This document shows positions 45,801 through 53,460 of a stretch of 64,000 nucleotides of DNA, in pieces. A program made the position numbers and the translations under genes. Numbering within the stretch: the stretch's first letter is position 1; every line of letters starts with the position of its first letter. The notes beneath the pieces are model-generated. The model did not search any database. It saw only the letters and a list, made by a program, of their open reading frames with translations, and was not told the origin of the DNA. Source of the DNA: Actinomyces timonensis DSM 23838 (lineage in GTDB: Bacteria > Actinomycetota > Actinomycetes > Actinomycetales > Actinomycetaceae); the NCBI RefSeq assembly GCF_000295095.1, contig NZ_JH806634.1, positions 290,156-354,155 of the forward strand, given 5' to 3'.

Positions 45801-46851
45801 CCTCGATCCCCTGGCACTCAACTCCTCCGGGGAGCGCCTCATGATCGTGGATGTCCTCGTCCACGACGAGACGCTCTTCGCCCTCCTCGGGTGGTACGCG
45901 CCGTCCCCCGAGTCTGAGGAGCCTGGAACGGGCGTGCTGGATTGCCGTCTGGAACTGGTGCGCATGAACCTGGCCGACGGAGAGATCGCGGGATCCCTCG
46001 CGCTGGCGGACAAAGCCGTGGTGGTGGCCAGGGTCCCCGGCCTGGGCGGGAGCCTCACCCGGATGAGTGACGGCGCGATCCTCGTGACCAGCACTGTGGG
46101 GCAGCCGCGCTTCGCCCTCGCCGTCGTGGTGGACCCCGATTCCATGACCGCCCGACTCGACGCGACAAGCGTCGTCGATGCCCCTGAGGGTTCCTACACC
46201 CTGGATCACCTCGGGGAGGGGGTGCTCCGCCGCACCATCTGGGACGAGCGCAATCAGCCCACCTCCCGGATCCTTGTGGATATGCGCTCGGGCGAGCGCA
46301 TCGAGGCCGAGCAGGGCTGGACACCGGCACGGGTCCTCGGCGACTGGCTGTACTCCTACGAGGACGGGAAGCTCGATGACGCCTCCGCTCCCTGGAGAGC
46401 CGTCAACCTGCGCTCGCATGACGCGGTACAGGTCGATCACGCGCTCCCGGCGCGCTGCCTCATGAACGGGGCGCGGTTGGAGAACGGGATCGTCATTATC
46501 GAGGAGACTCCGGGCGGGAGGAAGAAGGGCTCCCACGTCGTGCTGGGGGAGGCCCACTCGCCAGGAGCCACTGCTGGGGTGACCATCGCGCCTGGCGACG
46601 ACCTCGGCTACGAGGCATTGGTCGAGCACGGCGGGCTCCTGTGGCCCCGGTCGGTGGGGGATGACGCCTCGGGCGCAGGCGAGCTCGTGTGCTGGGATCC
46701 CGCGGACGGGGCCGAGGCCGGGCGGATCGCCGTCGTGGGCGGCGTCGGCCTCGCGGGCCTGAGCGCCTGGGGATATTGGACGACAACCGCCTTCGTCCCC
46801 GCGACGGCATGGGGTGAGGGCATCGAGGAGTGGAAGAACGCTGTCGCGTGA
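45781..46851 (+). CDS. Hypothetical beta-propeller-like protein (3' part of the frameshifted Tat-signal gene)
   Basis: A 356-codon frame with alternating beta-strand-like blocks (LMIVDVLVHDETLFALLGWY, then RLELVRMNLADGEI) suggestive of an extracytoplasmic beta-propeller. No named family was recognised. It has a GTG at 45781 but no ribosome-binding site and no signal of its own, and the signal peptide sits in the overlapping upstream frame. It is best read as the body of one gene spanning 45558-46851. Confidence 0.6.
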   Translation: MRSIGSDLDPLALNSSGERLMIVDVLVHDETLFALLGWYAPSPESEEPGTGVLDCRLELVRMNLADGEIAGSLALADKAVVVARVPGLGGSLTRMSDGAILVTSTVGQPRFALAVVVDPDSMTARLDATSVVDAPEGSYTLDHLGEGVLRRTIWDERNQPTSRILVDMRSGERIEAEQGWTPARVLGDWLYSYEDGKLDDASAPWRAVNLRSHDAVQVDHALPARCLMNGARLENGIVIIEETPGGRKKGSHVVLGEAHSPGATAGVTIAPGDDLGYEALVEHGGLLWPRSVGDDASGAGELVCWDPADGAEAGRIAVVGGVGLAGLSAWGYWTTTAFVPATAWGEGIEEWKNAVA

Positions 46852-47079
46852 CCCTCCTCCCGCCGCGCTATGGGGACGGTTCGGGGGAGAGGGCGTCGCG
46901 AGGGCCGGACGCGCCGTCGGGAAGCGTCGCGGGGCAAGGCTCTGGGTCGGCGAGTCGGGGTGGGCCTGCTCACCTATATAACGGCGGGGTCTCATCCGGG
47001 GTGGCTGCCCGATAGGCTCGAACCAGGACGACCCGGCCTCTGGTCCTGCCCGGGTTCATGGACAACTGAAGGAGCAGTC

Positions 47080-47622
47080 GTGAACACCCTGGTTCTCGTC
47101 TTCCACCCTGATATGACCTCCTCCGTGGTCAATCGCGCCCTCGCCGCCGAGGCGGAGGGCGTGAAGGGTGTGACCGTGCGCCGGATGTACGACCTCTATC
47201 CCACCGGCGTCATCAACGTCGCGGCGGAGCAGGCCGCCATGGACGGCGCGGACCGCATCGTCATCCAGTTCCCCCTCCACTGGTTCTCCGCCCCGCCGCT
47301 GGTCCAGCAGTGGCTCGACGACGTCCTCACCTTCGGGTGGGCGCACGGGCCCGACGGCGTCGCCCTGCTCGGCAAGGAGCTCATGATCGCCGCCACGGCA
47401 GGCGCCGCCGAGTACGGTCGCCAGCGCATGGTCGGCTACTCGCTCACCGAGCTCCTGCGCCCCTTCCAGGCCTCGGCCGCCACCTGCTCCATGACCTACC
47501 TCGTGCCCTTCATCGTCATGGGCTGCCTCGGCATCATGGAGACCGACCTCATGGCGCGCTGCGCCGAGTACCGCACTGTTCTGACCTCGACGAACCGCCC
47601 CATCCTCGGCCGCCTCGAATAG
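47080..47622 (+). CDS. NAD(P)H-dependent oxidoreductase, flavodoxin-like fold (KefF/MdaB-type)
   Basis: A 180-residue flavoprotein-type quinone or electrophile reductase. It opens with TLVLVFHPDMTSSVVNRAL, and has DRIVIQFPLHWFSAPPLVQQWLDDVLTFGWAHG, the active-site and FMN-contact block of this family, then AATAGA. The GTG at 47080 has GAAGGAG 5 bp upstream. A TATATAAC motif about 100 bp upstream (46975) could be a -10. It is monocistronic. Confidence 0.9.
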   Translation: MNTLVLVFHPDMTSSVVNRALAAEAEGVKGVTVRRMYDLYPTGVINVAAEQAAMDGADRIVIQFPLHWFSAPPLVQQWLDDVLTFGWAHGPDGVALLGKELMIAATAGAAEYGRQRMVGYSLTELLRPFQASAATCSMTYLVPFIVMGCLGIMETDLMARCAEYRTVLTSTNRPILGRLE

Positions 47623-47675
47623 GTGGCGGCCAAGGAAGGGGCGTCTCAGCGAGGGCGGAGGGGCGGCCGGGCGGC

Positions 47676-48053
47676 TCAGGCCGAGCGCGGCGTGATCTCG
47701 ACGGCGGCCTCGCGCGGGCCCGCGGCGAGCATGGGCGGCAGGTACGGGCTCCCCGCGTACTTGGCCTCGTAGGCCGCTGAGATGGCGTCGGCGAGGGACG
47801 GGTCGGCCGGGGCGAAGTCGACGTCGTGGGTGGCGCCCGCCGCGTCGATGCGCCCCGCCTTCTGGGTGATGGCCGCCTGGTACCAGCGGCCGCGCGTCCC
47901 GTTCCAGGCGCGCACGAACAGTCGGCCGTCCACGACCACCGACCAGATCCACGTGGGCGTGCCCAGCGTGACGCCGTCGGCGCGGTAGGGGTAGATGTGC
48001 AGGTCGTCAGATGCGGCGATCGCGGCGATCGTCGCGGAATCCCATGTGCTCAT
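47676..48053 (-). CDS. DUF2255 family protein
   Basis: A 125-residue protein resembling the DUF2255 group, which has a split-barrel flavin/F420-reductase-like fold. Segments are LHIYPYRADG, TWIWSVVVDGRLFVRAWNG and RWYQAAI. TAGCGT lies exactly 6 bp before the ATG, a leaderless-type start. It is convergent with the oxidoreductase gene and on the same strand as the alcohol dehydrogenase but 143 bp from it. Confidence 0.8.
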   Translation of the reverse strand: MSTWDSATIAAIAASDDLHIYPYRADGVTLGTPTWIWSVVVDGRLFVRAWNGTRGRWYQAAITQKAGRIDAAGATHDVDFAPADPSLADAISAAYEAKYAGSPYLPPMLAAGPREAAVEITPRSA

Positions 48054-48059
48054 GCCCCC

Positions 48060-48065
48060 ACGCTA
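48060..48065 (-). promoter_or_regulatory. Putative leaderless -10 element of the DUF2255 gene
   Basis: The minus-strand TAGCGT is followed by 6 bp and the ATG at 48053. Confidence 0.45.
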
Positions 48066-48196
48066 GGGGCGCGCCGCCCGCGCGACCAGGCCCTGGCAGG
48101 GCCAGGCTGGGCAGGCGATCACTGGCGCGCCGGAAACGCGGCGCCGCCGCCCCATGTGGGGACGACGGGCGCCGTCGGGAAGCAGCGGCAGTGGGC

Positions 48197-49258
48197 TCAG
48201 ATCTCCAGGAGGACCTTGATCTCGCGGCGCTCGTCCATGGCCTTGTAGGCCTCGGCGGCCTCGTCGAGCGGGACGCGCTTGGTGAAGACCCGGCCGGGGT
48301 GGATCTCGCCGGCGTCGATCCGCTTGATGAGGTCGGGCAGGAAGCGGCGCACGGGGGCGGGGCCGCCCTCGAGGTGGACCTCGCGGAAGAACAGGTTGAG
48401 GCCGTCGATCGTCTGGTCGTGCGAGACGCCGACGAAGCCGATGTAGCCGCCGGGACGGCACGAGGCCAGCGCCTGGTCCATGGACAGTTGGGAGCCGACG
48501 GCCTCGCACACGCCGTGCGCGCCGTAGCCATTCGTCAGCTCCTTGACCTTCGCCGCGCCCTCCTCGCCGCGCTCGGCGATGACGACGTCGGCCCCGAAGT
48601 CGCGTGCCAGCGCCGCGCGGTCCTCATGACGGGAGAAGGCGATGACCCGCTCGGCGCCCAGCGCCTTGGCGGCCAGCACCGCGGACAGCCCCACGGCGCC
48701 GTCGCCCACGACGGCGATCGTCTTGCCCGGGCCGGCGTTCGCGGCGACGGCCGCGTACCAGCCCGTGCCCAGCACATCGGAGGCGGCGAGGTAGTCGGCG
48801 AGGCGCTCGGGGTCGGTCGGCTCGCCTCCGGGGACCTTCACCAGGGAGCCGTCCGCCAGCTCGATGCGCATGTACTCGGCCTGGCTGCCGGTGTAGTGGC
48901 CGGCGTTGGCGCAGCGCGAGGGGTAGCCGGCCTGGCAGATCTCGCAGGTGCCGTCGGAGAGCATGAAGGAGCCGATGACGAAGTCGCCGACCTCGAGGGT
49001 TGTCACCTCCGCGCCCTTCTCGACGATCGTTCCCACATACTCGTGGCCCATGTACTGGTGGTCGACGGGCTGCGCGCCCCGGTAGGGCCACAGGTCGGAG
49101 CCGCACACGCAGGCGGCGGCGAGCTTGAGGACGACGTCGCCGGGTCCCTGGACGCGCGGGGTCTCGATGGTCTCCACCGTGACGTCGCCGGGCGCGTTCA
49201 TGACGACGGCGCGCATCGTGACGGGAATGGTGGGGGACGTCGGTGCTGTGGTGCTCAT
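48197..49258 (-). CDS. Zinc-dependent alcohol dehydrogenase (MDR family)
   Basis: A 353-residue medium-chain dehydrogenase. Catalytic zinc ligands are visible in CVCGSDLWPYRG and GHEYVG. The structural-zinc lobe CEICQAGYPSRC keeps three cysteines in view. The Rossmann motif is VVGDGAVGLSAVLAAKALG, followed by VIAFSRHEDR, which suggests NAD(P) binding. The substrate is unknown. GAGAGG precedes the ATG at 49258; a second ATG 14 codons later would also give a family-like N-terminus. Confidence 0.9.
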   Translation of the reverse strand: MSTTAPTSPTIPVTMRAVVMNAPGDVTVETIETPRVQGPGDVVLKLAAACVCGSDLWPYRGAQPVDHQYMGHEYVGTIVEKGAEVTTLEVGDFVIGSFMLSDGTCEICQAGYPSRCANAGHYTGSQAEYMRIELADGSLVKVPGGEPTDPERLADYLAASDVLGTGWYAAVAANAGPGKTIAVVGDGAVGLSAVLAAKALGAERVIAFSRHEDRAALARDFGADVVIAERGEEGAAKVKELTNGYGAHGVCEAVGSQLSMDQALASCRPGGYIGFVGVSHDQTIDGLNLFFREVHLEGGPAPVRRFLPDLIKRIDAGEIHPGRVFTKRVPLDEAAEAYKAMDERREIKVLLEI

Positions 49259-49363
49259 GGCGGTGCCTCTCTGATAAGAATCCGTCGATGCGTCACAGCC
49301 TACGGAGGAGGAGGCGCCCGCAGCCAGGCCCTCCCAGTGCCAGGCGGGCCAGTCGGGAGGGGC

Positions 49364-50257
49364 TCAGGGCCGGCGGGGGAGGGGCAGGACCATGGGCGTG
49401 CCTGTGAGCGGATCGTCCACCACCCGCACGGGCAGGCCGAACACCTCCTCCACGACTTCCTCCGTGATGACCTCCGACGGCGCCCCATGGGCCAGGATCC
49501 GCCCCGAGCGCATGGCGATCACGCGGTCCGCGTAGCGGCACGCCTGGTTGAGGTCGTGCAGCACGGCGACGATCGTCGTGCCGAGGGACTCATTGAGCTC
49601 GCGGCACAGCTCGAGGACATCCACCTGGTGGGCCAGATCGAGGAAGGTCGTGGGCTCGTCCAGGAGCAGGATGTCCGTGCGCTGGGCCAGTGCCATCGCG
49701 ATCCACACCCGCTGGCGCTGGCCCCCGGACAGCGAGGAGACCCGGCGGCCCGCCAGGCCCGTCACGTCGGTGCGATCCATGGCCTCGCTGACGGCCTCGT
49801 CGTCCTCGGGCGACCACTGGTGGAGCACCGACTGATGGGGGTAGCGCCCTCGCGCCACGAGCTCATGGACCGTGATGCCCTCCGGGGCGATCGACGACTG
49901 GGCGAGCAGCCCCACGCGCCGCGCGAAGGCCTTGGGGCGCATCTGGGCGACGGGCGTGCCATCGAGGACGACGGCGCCGGCGTCGGGTGAGAGGACCCGG
50001 CTGAGCGCCCGCAGGAGAGTGGACTTGCCGCAGGCGTTGGGGCCGACGATCATCGTCACCTCACCAGGGGTGATGTCCACCGAGAGGTCTTCGATGACCG
50101 GGTTCTGAGGGTTGTAGGAGAGGGTGACCCCCTTGGCTGCCAGGTGAGGCGCGCCCGGGGAGGCGCTGGGGGCGCCCTCCTGCGAGGCGAGCGCCGCGCC
50201 GTCGCCGGGCGCCCCCAGCTTGACAGGCGGCCGGCGACGGCGCGTGCCCCGCCTCAC
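49364..50257 (-). CDS. Iron-siderophore ABC transporter ATP-binding protein (FecE/FepC-like)
   Basis: A 297-residue ATPase. Walker A is GPNACGKST, the Q-loop LLAQSS, the signature LSGGQRQRVWIAMALAQ, Walker B ILLLDEPTTFLDL and the H-loop VLHDLNQA. The length and the GRYPHQS segment match the siderophore-uptake subgroup. The GTG at 50257 overlaps the stop of the binding-protein gene by 4 bp, so the two are coupled, while the permeases lie on the opposite strand. Confidence 0.92.
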   Translation of the reverse strand: MRRGTRRRRPPVKLGAPGDGAALASQEGAPSASPGAPHLAAKGVTLSYNPQNPVIEDLSVDITPGEVTMIVGPNACGKSTLLRALSRVLSPDAGAVVLDGTPVAQMRPKAFARRVGLLAQSSIAPEGITVHELVARGRYPHQSVLHQWSPEDDEAVSEAMDRTDVTGLAGRRVSSLSGGQRQRVWIAMALAQRTDILLLDEPTTFLDLAHQVDVLELCRELNESLGTTIVAVLHDLNQACRYADRVIAMRSGRILAHGAPSEVITEEVVEEVFGLPVRVVDDPLTGTPMVLPLPRRP

Positions 50258-51231
50258 TTGACCGTCGTCGAGACGGTGGTCAGGACGAAGCGGGCGGCCG
50301 TGGGCCCGGCGTTGAGGTAGAAGGGATCGTCCTCGACCTGGACGGCCTGGCTGGCGGTGACGGCCCCGAGCGTGGGCCACAGGGCCGCGGAGGTCAGGGA
50401 GGAGGCGTCGCCCTGGACCCCGTAGAGGATCCAGGAGGCGTCGGCCTGGTCGAGCTGCTCGGCGGAGATGTCGTGGGAGGTGTCATCGTTGAACTCCTGG
50501 GTGCCCGGCCGGGCCACGCCCATGTCCGCCAGGACGGAGCCGGCGAAGGAGATCGTCCCGAAGATCCTCGTGCGGTCACCGTTCTTGCGCAGCAGGGAGA
50601 CAGTGGTGGCGTCGTCGATCGCCTCGCCCGCCTTGGCGGCGTCGGTGTGGAAGAGGTCCAGCCAGGTGCGGGCGGCGTCGGCCTTGCCCAGGGCGTCGGC
50701 CAGGAGGAGGAAGTCCTGCTTCCAGTACTGGCCCGTGCCCTGCGTGACGACGGTGGGCGCGATGTTGGACAGCGTGGCGTACAGGGCCGCCGGATCCTTG
50801 CCGGTGTTGTTGACGAGGATGAGGTCCGGGGCGAGGTTCGAGATCGCCTCCACGTTCGGCTCCTTGCGCGAGCCGACCTCGGTGATGGCTCCCAGGGCGC
50901 TGGCCTGCTCCGGGAAGGCCTTGGTCAGGTAGTCGGGGACGGCTGCCGCCCCATCTCCGGCGGCGGCGCCCACCGGGACGATGCCGAGGGTGAGCGCGGC
51001 GTCGAGCTGGCCGGTGGAGATGATGACGACCTTGGCGGGGGCCGCCTGGATCGTCGTCGAGCCCTGGAAGTGGGCGACCGTCCGGGGGAAGACGCCGTCG
51101 GCCTGACCTGATCCCATCCCCTCGGGGATCGTGGTGGGGATGGATGAGGTAGGCGCGCTCGAGGCGCCCGGGGTGCCGGAGGCGCTGGCGGAGGCGCTGC
51201 TCGAGGCGGAGGCGCCGCTGTTACTGGACGA
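50254..51231 (-). pseudogene. Iron-siderophore ABC transporter substrate-binding protein, 5'-truncated
   Basis: Codes for a complete mature FecB/FhuD-type binding domain (FPRTVAHFQGSTTIQAAPAKVV, later GSRKEPNVEAISNLAPDLILV, ending RFVLTTVSTTVK) after a Ser/Ala linker. The signal peptide and lipobox cysteine that should precede the SSSNSG linker at 51231 are missing; directly upstream the sequence becomes the antisense of the divergent permease's first helix. No start codon with a signal sequence exists in frame, so the gene seems to have lost its 5' end by deletion or assembly collapse. Confidence 0.7.
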
Positions 51232-51234
51232 TGC

Positions 51235-52221
51235 GCGCGCCTCCTGCTCCTGGCCACCGCGGGAGCACTGATCCTCGCCCTCCTCGTGGTGCTGAGCCTC
51301 GCCATCGGCTCGCGCCAGCTGGGCCTGGCTGAGACGGTTCGGGGCCTGCTCGCCCACGACCGCAGCGTTCCTTCCATCATCGTGTGGCAACTGCGCATGC
51401 CGCGCACGCTCCTGGCTATAGGCGCCGGTGCCGGGCTCGCCGTGGCGGGCGTCGTCATGCAGGCGCTCACCCGCAACCCGCTCGCCGAGCCGGGCATCCT
51501 GGGCGTCAACGCGGGGGCGGCCCTCGCCGTCGTCCTGTCGATCTCCCTGCTGGGACTCACCGATGTCACGGGCTACTTGTGGTTCGCCTTCGCCGGGGCC
51601 GCGGCGGCTGCCGGGCTCGTCCACCTCATGGCGGGCCGCTCCGGGCGGGCGGGCCCGACGCGCCTCATCCTCGCCGGCGTCGCCCTGGGCGCCTCGCTCG
51701 GCGCCATCACCGGGACCATCACCATGCGCAACACCAAAGTCTTCGACTCCTACCGCTTCTGGGTGGTGGGCTCCCTGGAGGGGCGCGGCGCCGAGGTCCT
51801 GGCCTGGGTCGCGCCCTTCCTCGTGGCCGGCCTCGTCCTGGCGATCGCCTCCGGCCACGCCCTCAACGCGCTGGCCCTGGGGGAGGAGCAGGCCGCCGCG
51901 CTCGGGGCCCGCATCGGCGCGGTCCGCGCGCTGGCGCTGGTCTCCATCACCCTCCTGTGCGGGGCGACGACGGCGGCCATCGGCCCGATCTCCTTCGTGG
52001 GCCTCGTCGTCCCCCATGTCCTGCGCCTCCTCCTCGGGGCCGACCAGTGCCGCATCCTGGCCGCCTCGCTCGTCGCCGGGCCCGCGCTGCTCCTGCTCGC
52101 CGACGTCGTCGGGAGGCGGCTCATCTGGCCCGACGAGCTGGAGGCGGGCGTGGTCACCGCCTTCCTCGGCGGCCCCGTCCTCCTGGCCCTCGTGCTCGCC
52201 CGGCCGAAGGGGCGCGCGTGA
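51235..52221 (+). CDS. Iron-siderophore ABC transporter permease (FecCD family), start lost
   Basis: A permease of about 329 codons from the FecCD family: RMPRTLLAIGAGAGLAVAGVVMQALTRNPLAEPGILGVNAGAA, then FWVVGSLEG and GPISFVGLVVPH. The first helix (ARLLLLATAGALILALLVV) is coded from 51235, but no start codon in this frame precedes it; the ATG at 51231 is one base out of frame. The first available start, GTG 51286, is inside that helix. This mirrors the missing 5' end of the divergent binding-protein gene. Confidence 0.75.
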   Translation, partial: ARLLLLATAGALILALLVVLSLAIGSRQLGLAETVRGLLAHDRSVPSIIVWQLRMPRTLLAIGAGAGLAVAGVVMQALTRNPLAEPGILGVNAGAALAVVLSISLLGLTDVTGYLWFAFAGAAAAAGLVHLMAGRSGRAGPTRLILAGVALGASLGAITGTITMRNTKVFDSYRFWVVGSLEGRGAEVLAWVAPFLVAGLVLAIASGHALNALALGEEQAAALGARIGAVRALALVSITLLCGATTAAIGPISFVGLVVPHVLRLLLGADQCRILAASLVAGPALLLLADVVGRRLIWPDELEAGVVTAFLGGPVLLALVLARPKGRA

Positions 52222-53309
52222 GGGCGCGGCCGGGAGAAGGCGGCGCCGTTCGTTCAGGGGCGCTCCTCGGCGCGCCGAGCGTGGAGATCGTCGTCCCGCT
52301 GCGGCGGGGCCGCTCACTCCTCCTCCACCGGCGGGCCCTGGCGACCGCAGCCCTCCTTCTCCTCGCGGCGCTGGCCGTGAGCCTCGGATCCCTCCTGACC
52401 GGCGCCTACCGCCTCTCCGCCGCCGACGCCCTCGCCGTCCTCGCCGGTTCCGGCAGCGACCTGGACAGGTTCATCGTGCTCGACCAGCGCCTGCCCCGCG
52501 CCCTCGCCGCCCTGCTCGTCGGGGCGATGCTCGCGCTGTCCGGCGCGGTCTTCCAATCCCTATCCCGCAACCCCCTGGGCAGCCCGGATATCGTCGGTTT
52601 CACGAGAGGCGCCACCACCGGTGGCCTGGTGGTCATCCTCCTGGCCTCGGCCTCATCCCTGTCCATGATCGCGCTGGGCACGATCCTGGGAGGCTTCGCC
52701 ACCGCCGCGCTCGTGGTGCTCGTGGCCCTGCGGCGCGGCGCGAGCGGCGACGCGCTCATCCTCGCCGGCATCGCCCTGTCGCAGATGCTCGCCGCGGGCG
52801 ACGACTACCTCCTCACCCCCGCCACCATCGAGAGCGCCGAGACAGCCAAGGCCTGGCAGTTCGGCTCCCTCAACGCGATCACCTGGGCGCAGGTGCGCCC
52901 GCTCATGGTCGCCGCGCTCCTCCTCCTGCCGCTCATCGCGTGGCTCGGCCGTCCCGCCGGGATCCTCGAGCTCGGCGACGACGCCGCCAACTCCCTGGGG
53001 CTGGGCGCGGCGCGGGCGCGCGGGACCCTCCTTGGCTACGGGGTGGTGCTGGCCGCTGTGTGCGTGGCGGTGAGCGGCCCCATTGCCTTCCTGGCGCTCG
53101 CAGCGCCCCAGTTGGCGCGCCGGGCCTCCCGCTCCGCGGGGATCGCCTTGGCGGCCTCGGCGGCGATGGGCGCCCTCCTCCTCGCTCTGGCGGATTTCCT
53201 CGCGGCCAGGCTCCTCTCCCCGTTCCAGATCCCGGTGGGCCTGGTGAGCGCGGCCTGCGGGGGCCTGTACCTCCTGTGGTTCGTGGGCCTGCGCCGGCAG
53301 GAGCAGTGA
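52218..53309 (+). CDS. Iron-siderophore ABC transporter permease, second subunit (FecCD family)
   Basis: A 363-residue permease with about nine helices and the family block QRLPRALAALLVGAMLALSGAVFQSLSRNPLGSPDIVGF, then GSLNAITWAQV and SGPIAFLALAAPQLARR. The GTG at 52218 overlaps the preceding permease stop by 4 bp. It is intact, so the damage in this locus is confined to its centre. Confidence 0.9.
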   Translation: MRARPGEGGAVRSGALLGAPSVEIVVPLRRGRSLLLHRRALATAALLLLAALAVSLGSLLTGAYRLSAADALAVLAGSGSDLDRFIVLDQRLPRALAALLVGAMLALSGAVFQSLSRNPLGSPDIVGFTRGATTGGLVVILLASASSLSMIALGTILGGFATAALVVLVALRRGASGDALILAGIALSQMLAAGDDYLLTPATIESAETAKAWQFGSLNAITWAQVRPLMVAALLLLPLIAWLGRPAGILELGDDAANSLGLGAARARGTLLGYGVVLAAVCVAVSGPIAFLALAAPQLARRASRSAGIALAASAAMGALLLALADFLAARLLSPFQIPVGLVSAACGGLYLLWFVGLRRQEQ

Positions 53310-53310
53310 T

Positions 53311-53443
53311 GTGGCCAGGTTTGAGGATTCCTTTTCCTGACATGATGTTACATCGTGTGTTGGTGCAGGTCAGAGAGGTGCGATGGTGTGGGCAGGCTCG
53401 TCCGGAGCTCCGGATCGCCCGAGCAATCCTCAAACCTGGCCAC
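53311..53443. repeat. 133-bp element bounded by 19-bp perfect inverted repeats
   Basis: Arms gtggccaggtttgaggatt (53311-53329) and its exact complement (53425-53443) enclose 95 bp that include a second palindrome, TCCGGAGCTCCGGA (53401-53414). It starts 2 bp after the permease stop and ends 18 bp before the convergent modBC stop. It could be a bidirectional terminator or a MITE-like insertion. No target duplication is evident. Confidence 0.65.
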
Positions 53444-53460
53444 GTCGGTTGGGCTGAGCG

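Noticed and set aside
46975-46982. TATATAAC as promoter of the flavodoxin-fold oxidoreductase
   Set aside because: No -35 at the right distance and about 100 bp from the start; kept only as a remark.
51384-52217. Upstream extension of the second FecCD permease
   Set aside because: It is a shifted-frame shadow of the first permease; the coupled GTG at 52218 is the sensible start.
53310-53460. Small proteins coded by the inverted-repeat element
   Set aside because: Both strands give short similar peptides (PGLRIP / LKPGH) simply because the repeats are inverted; no start signals.
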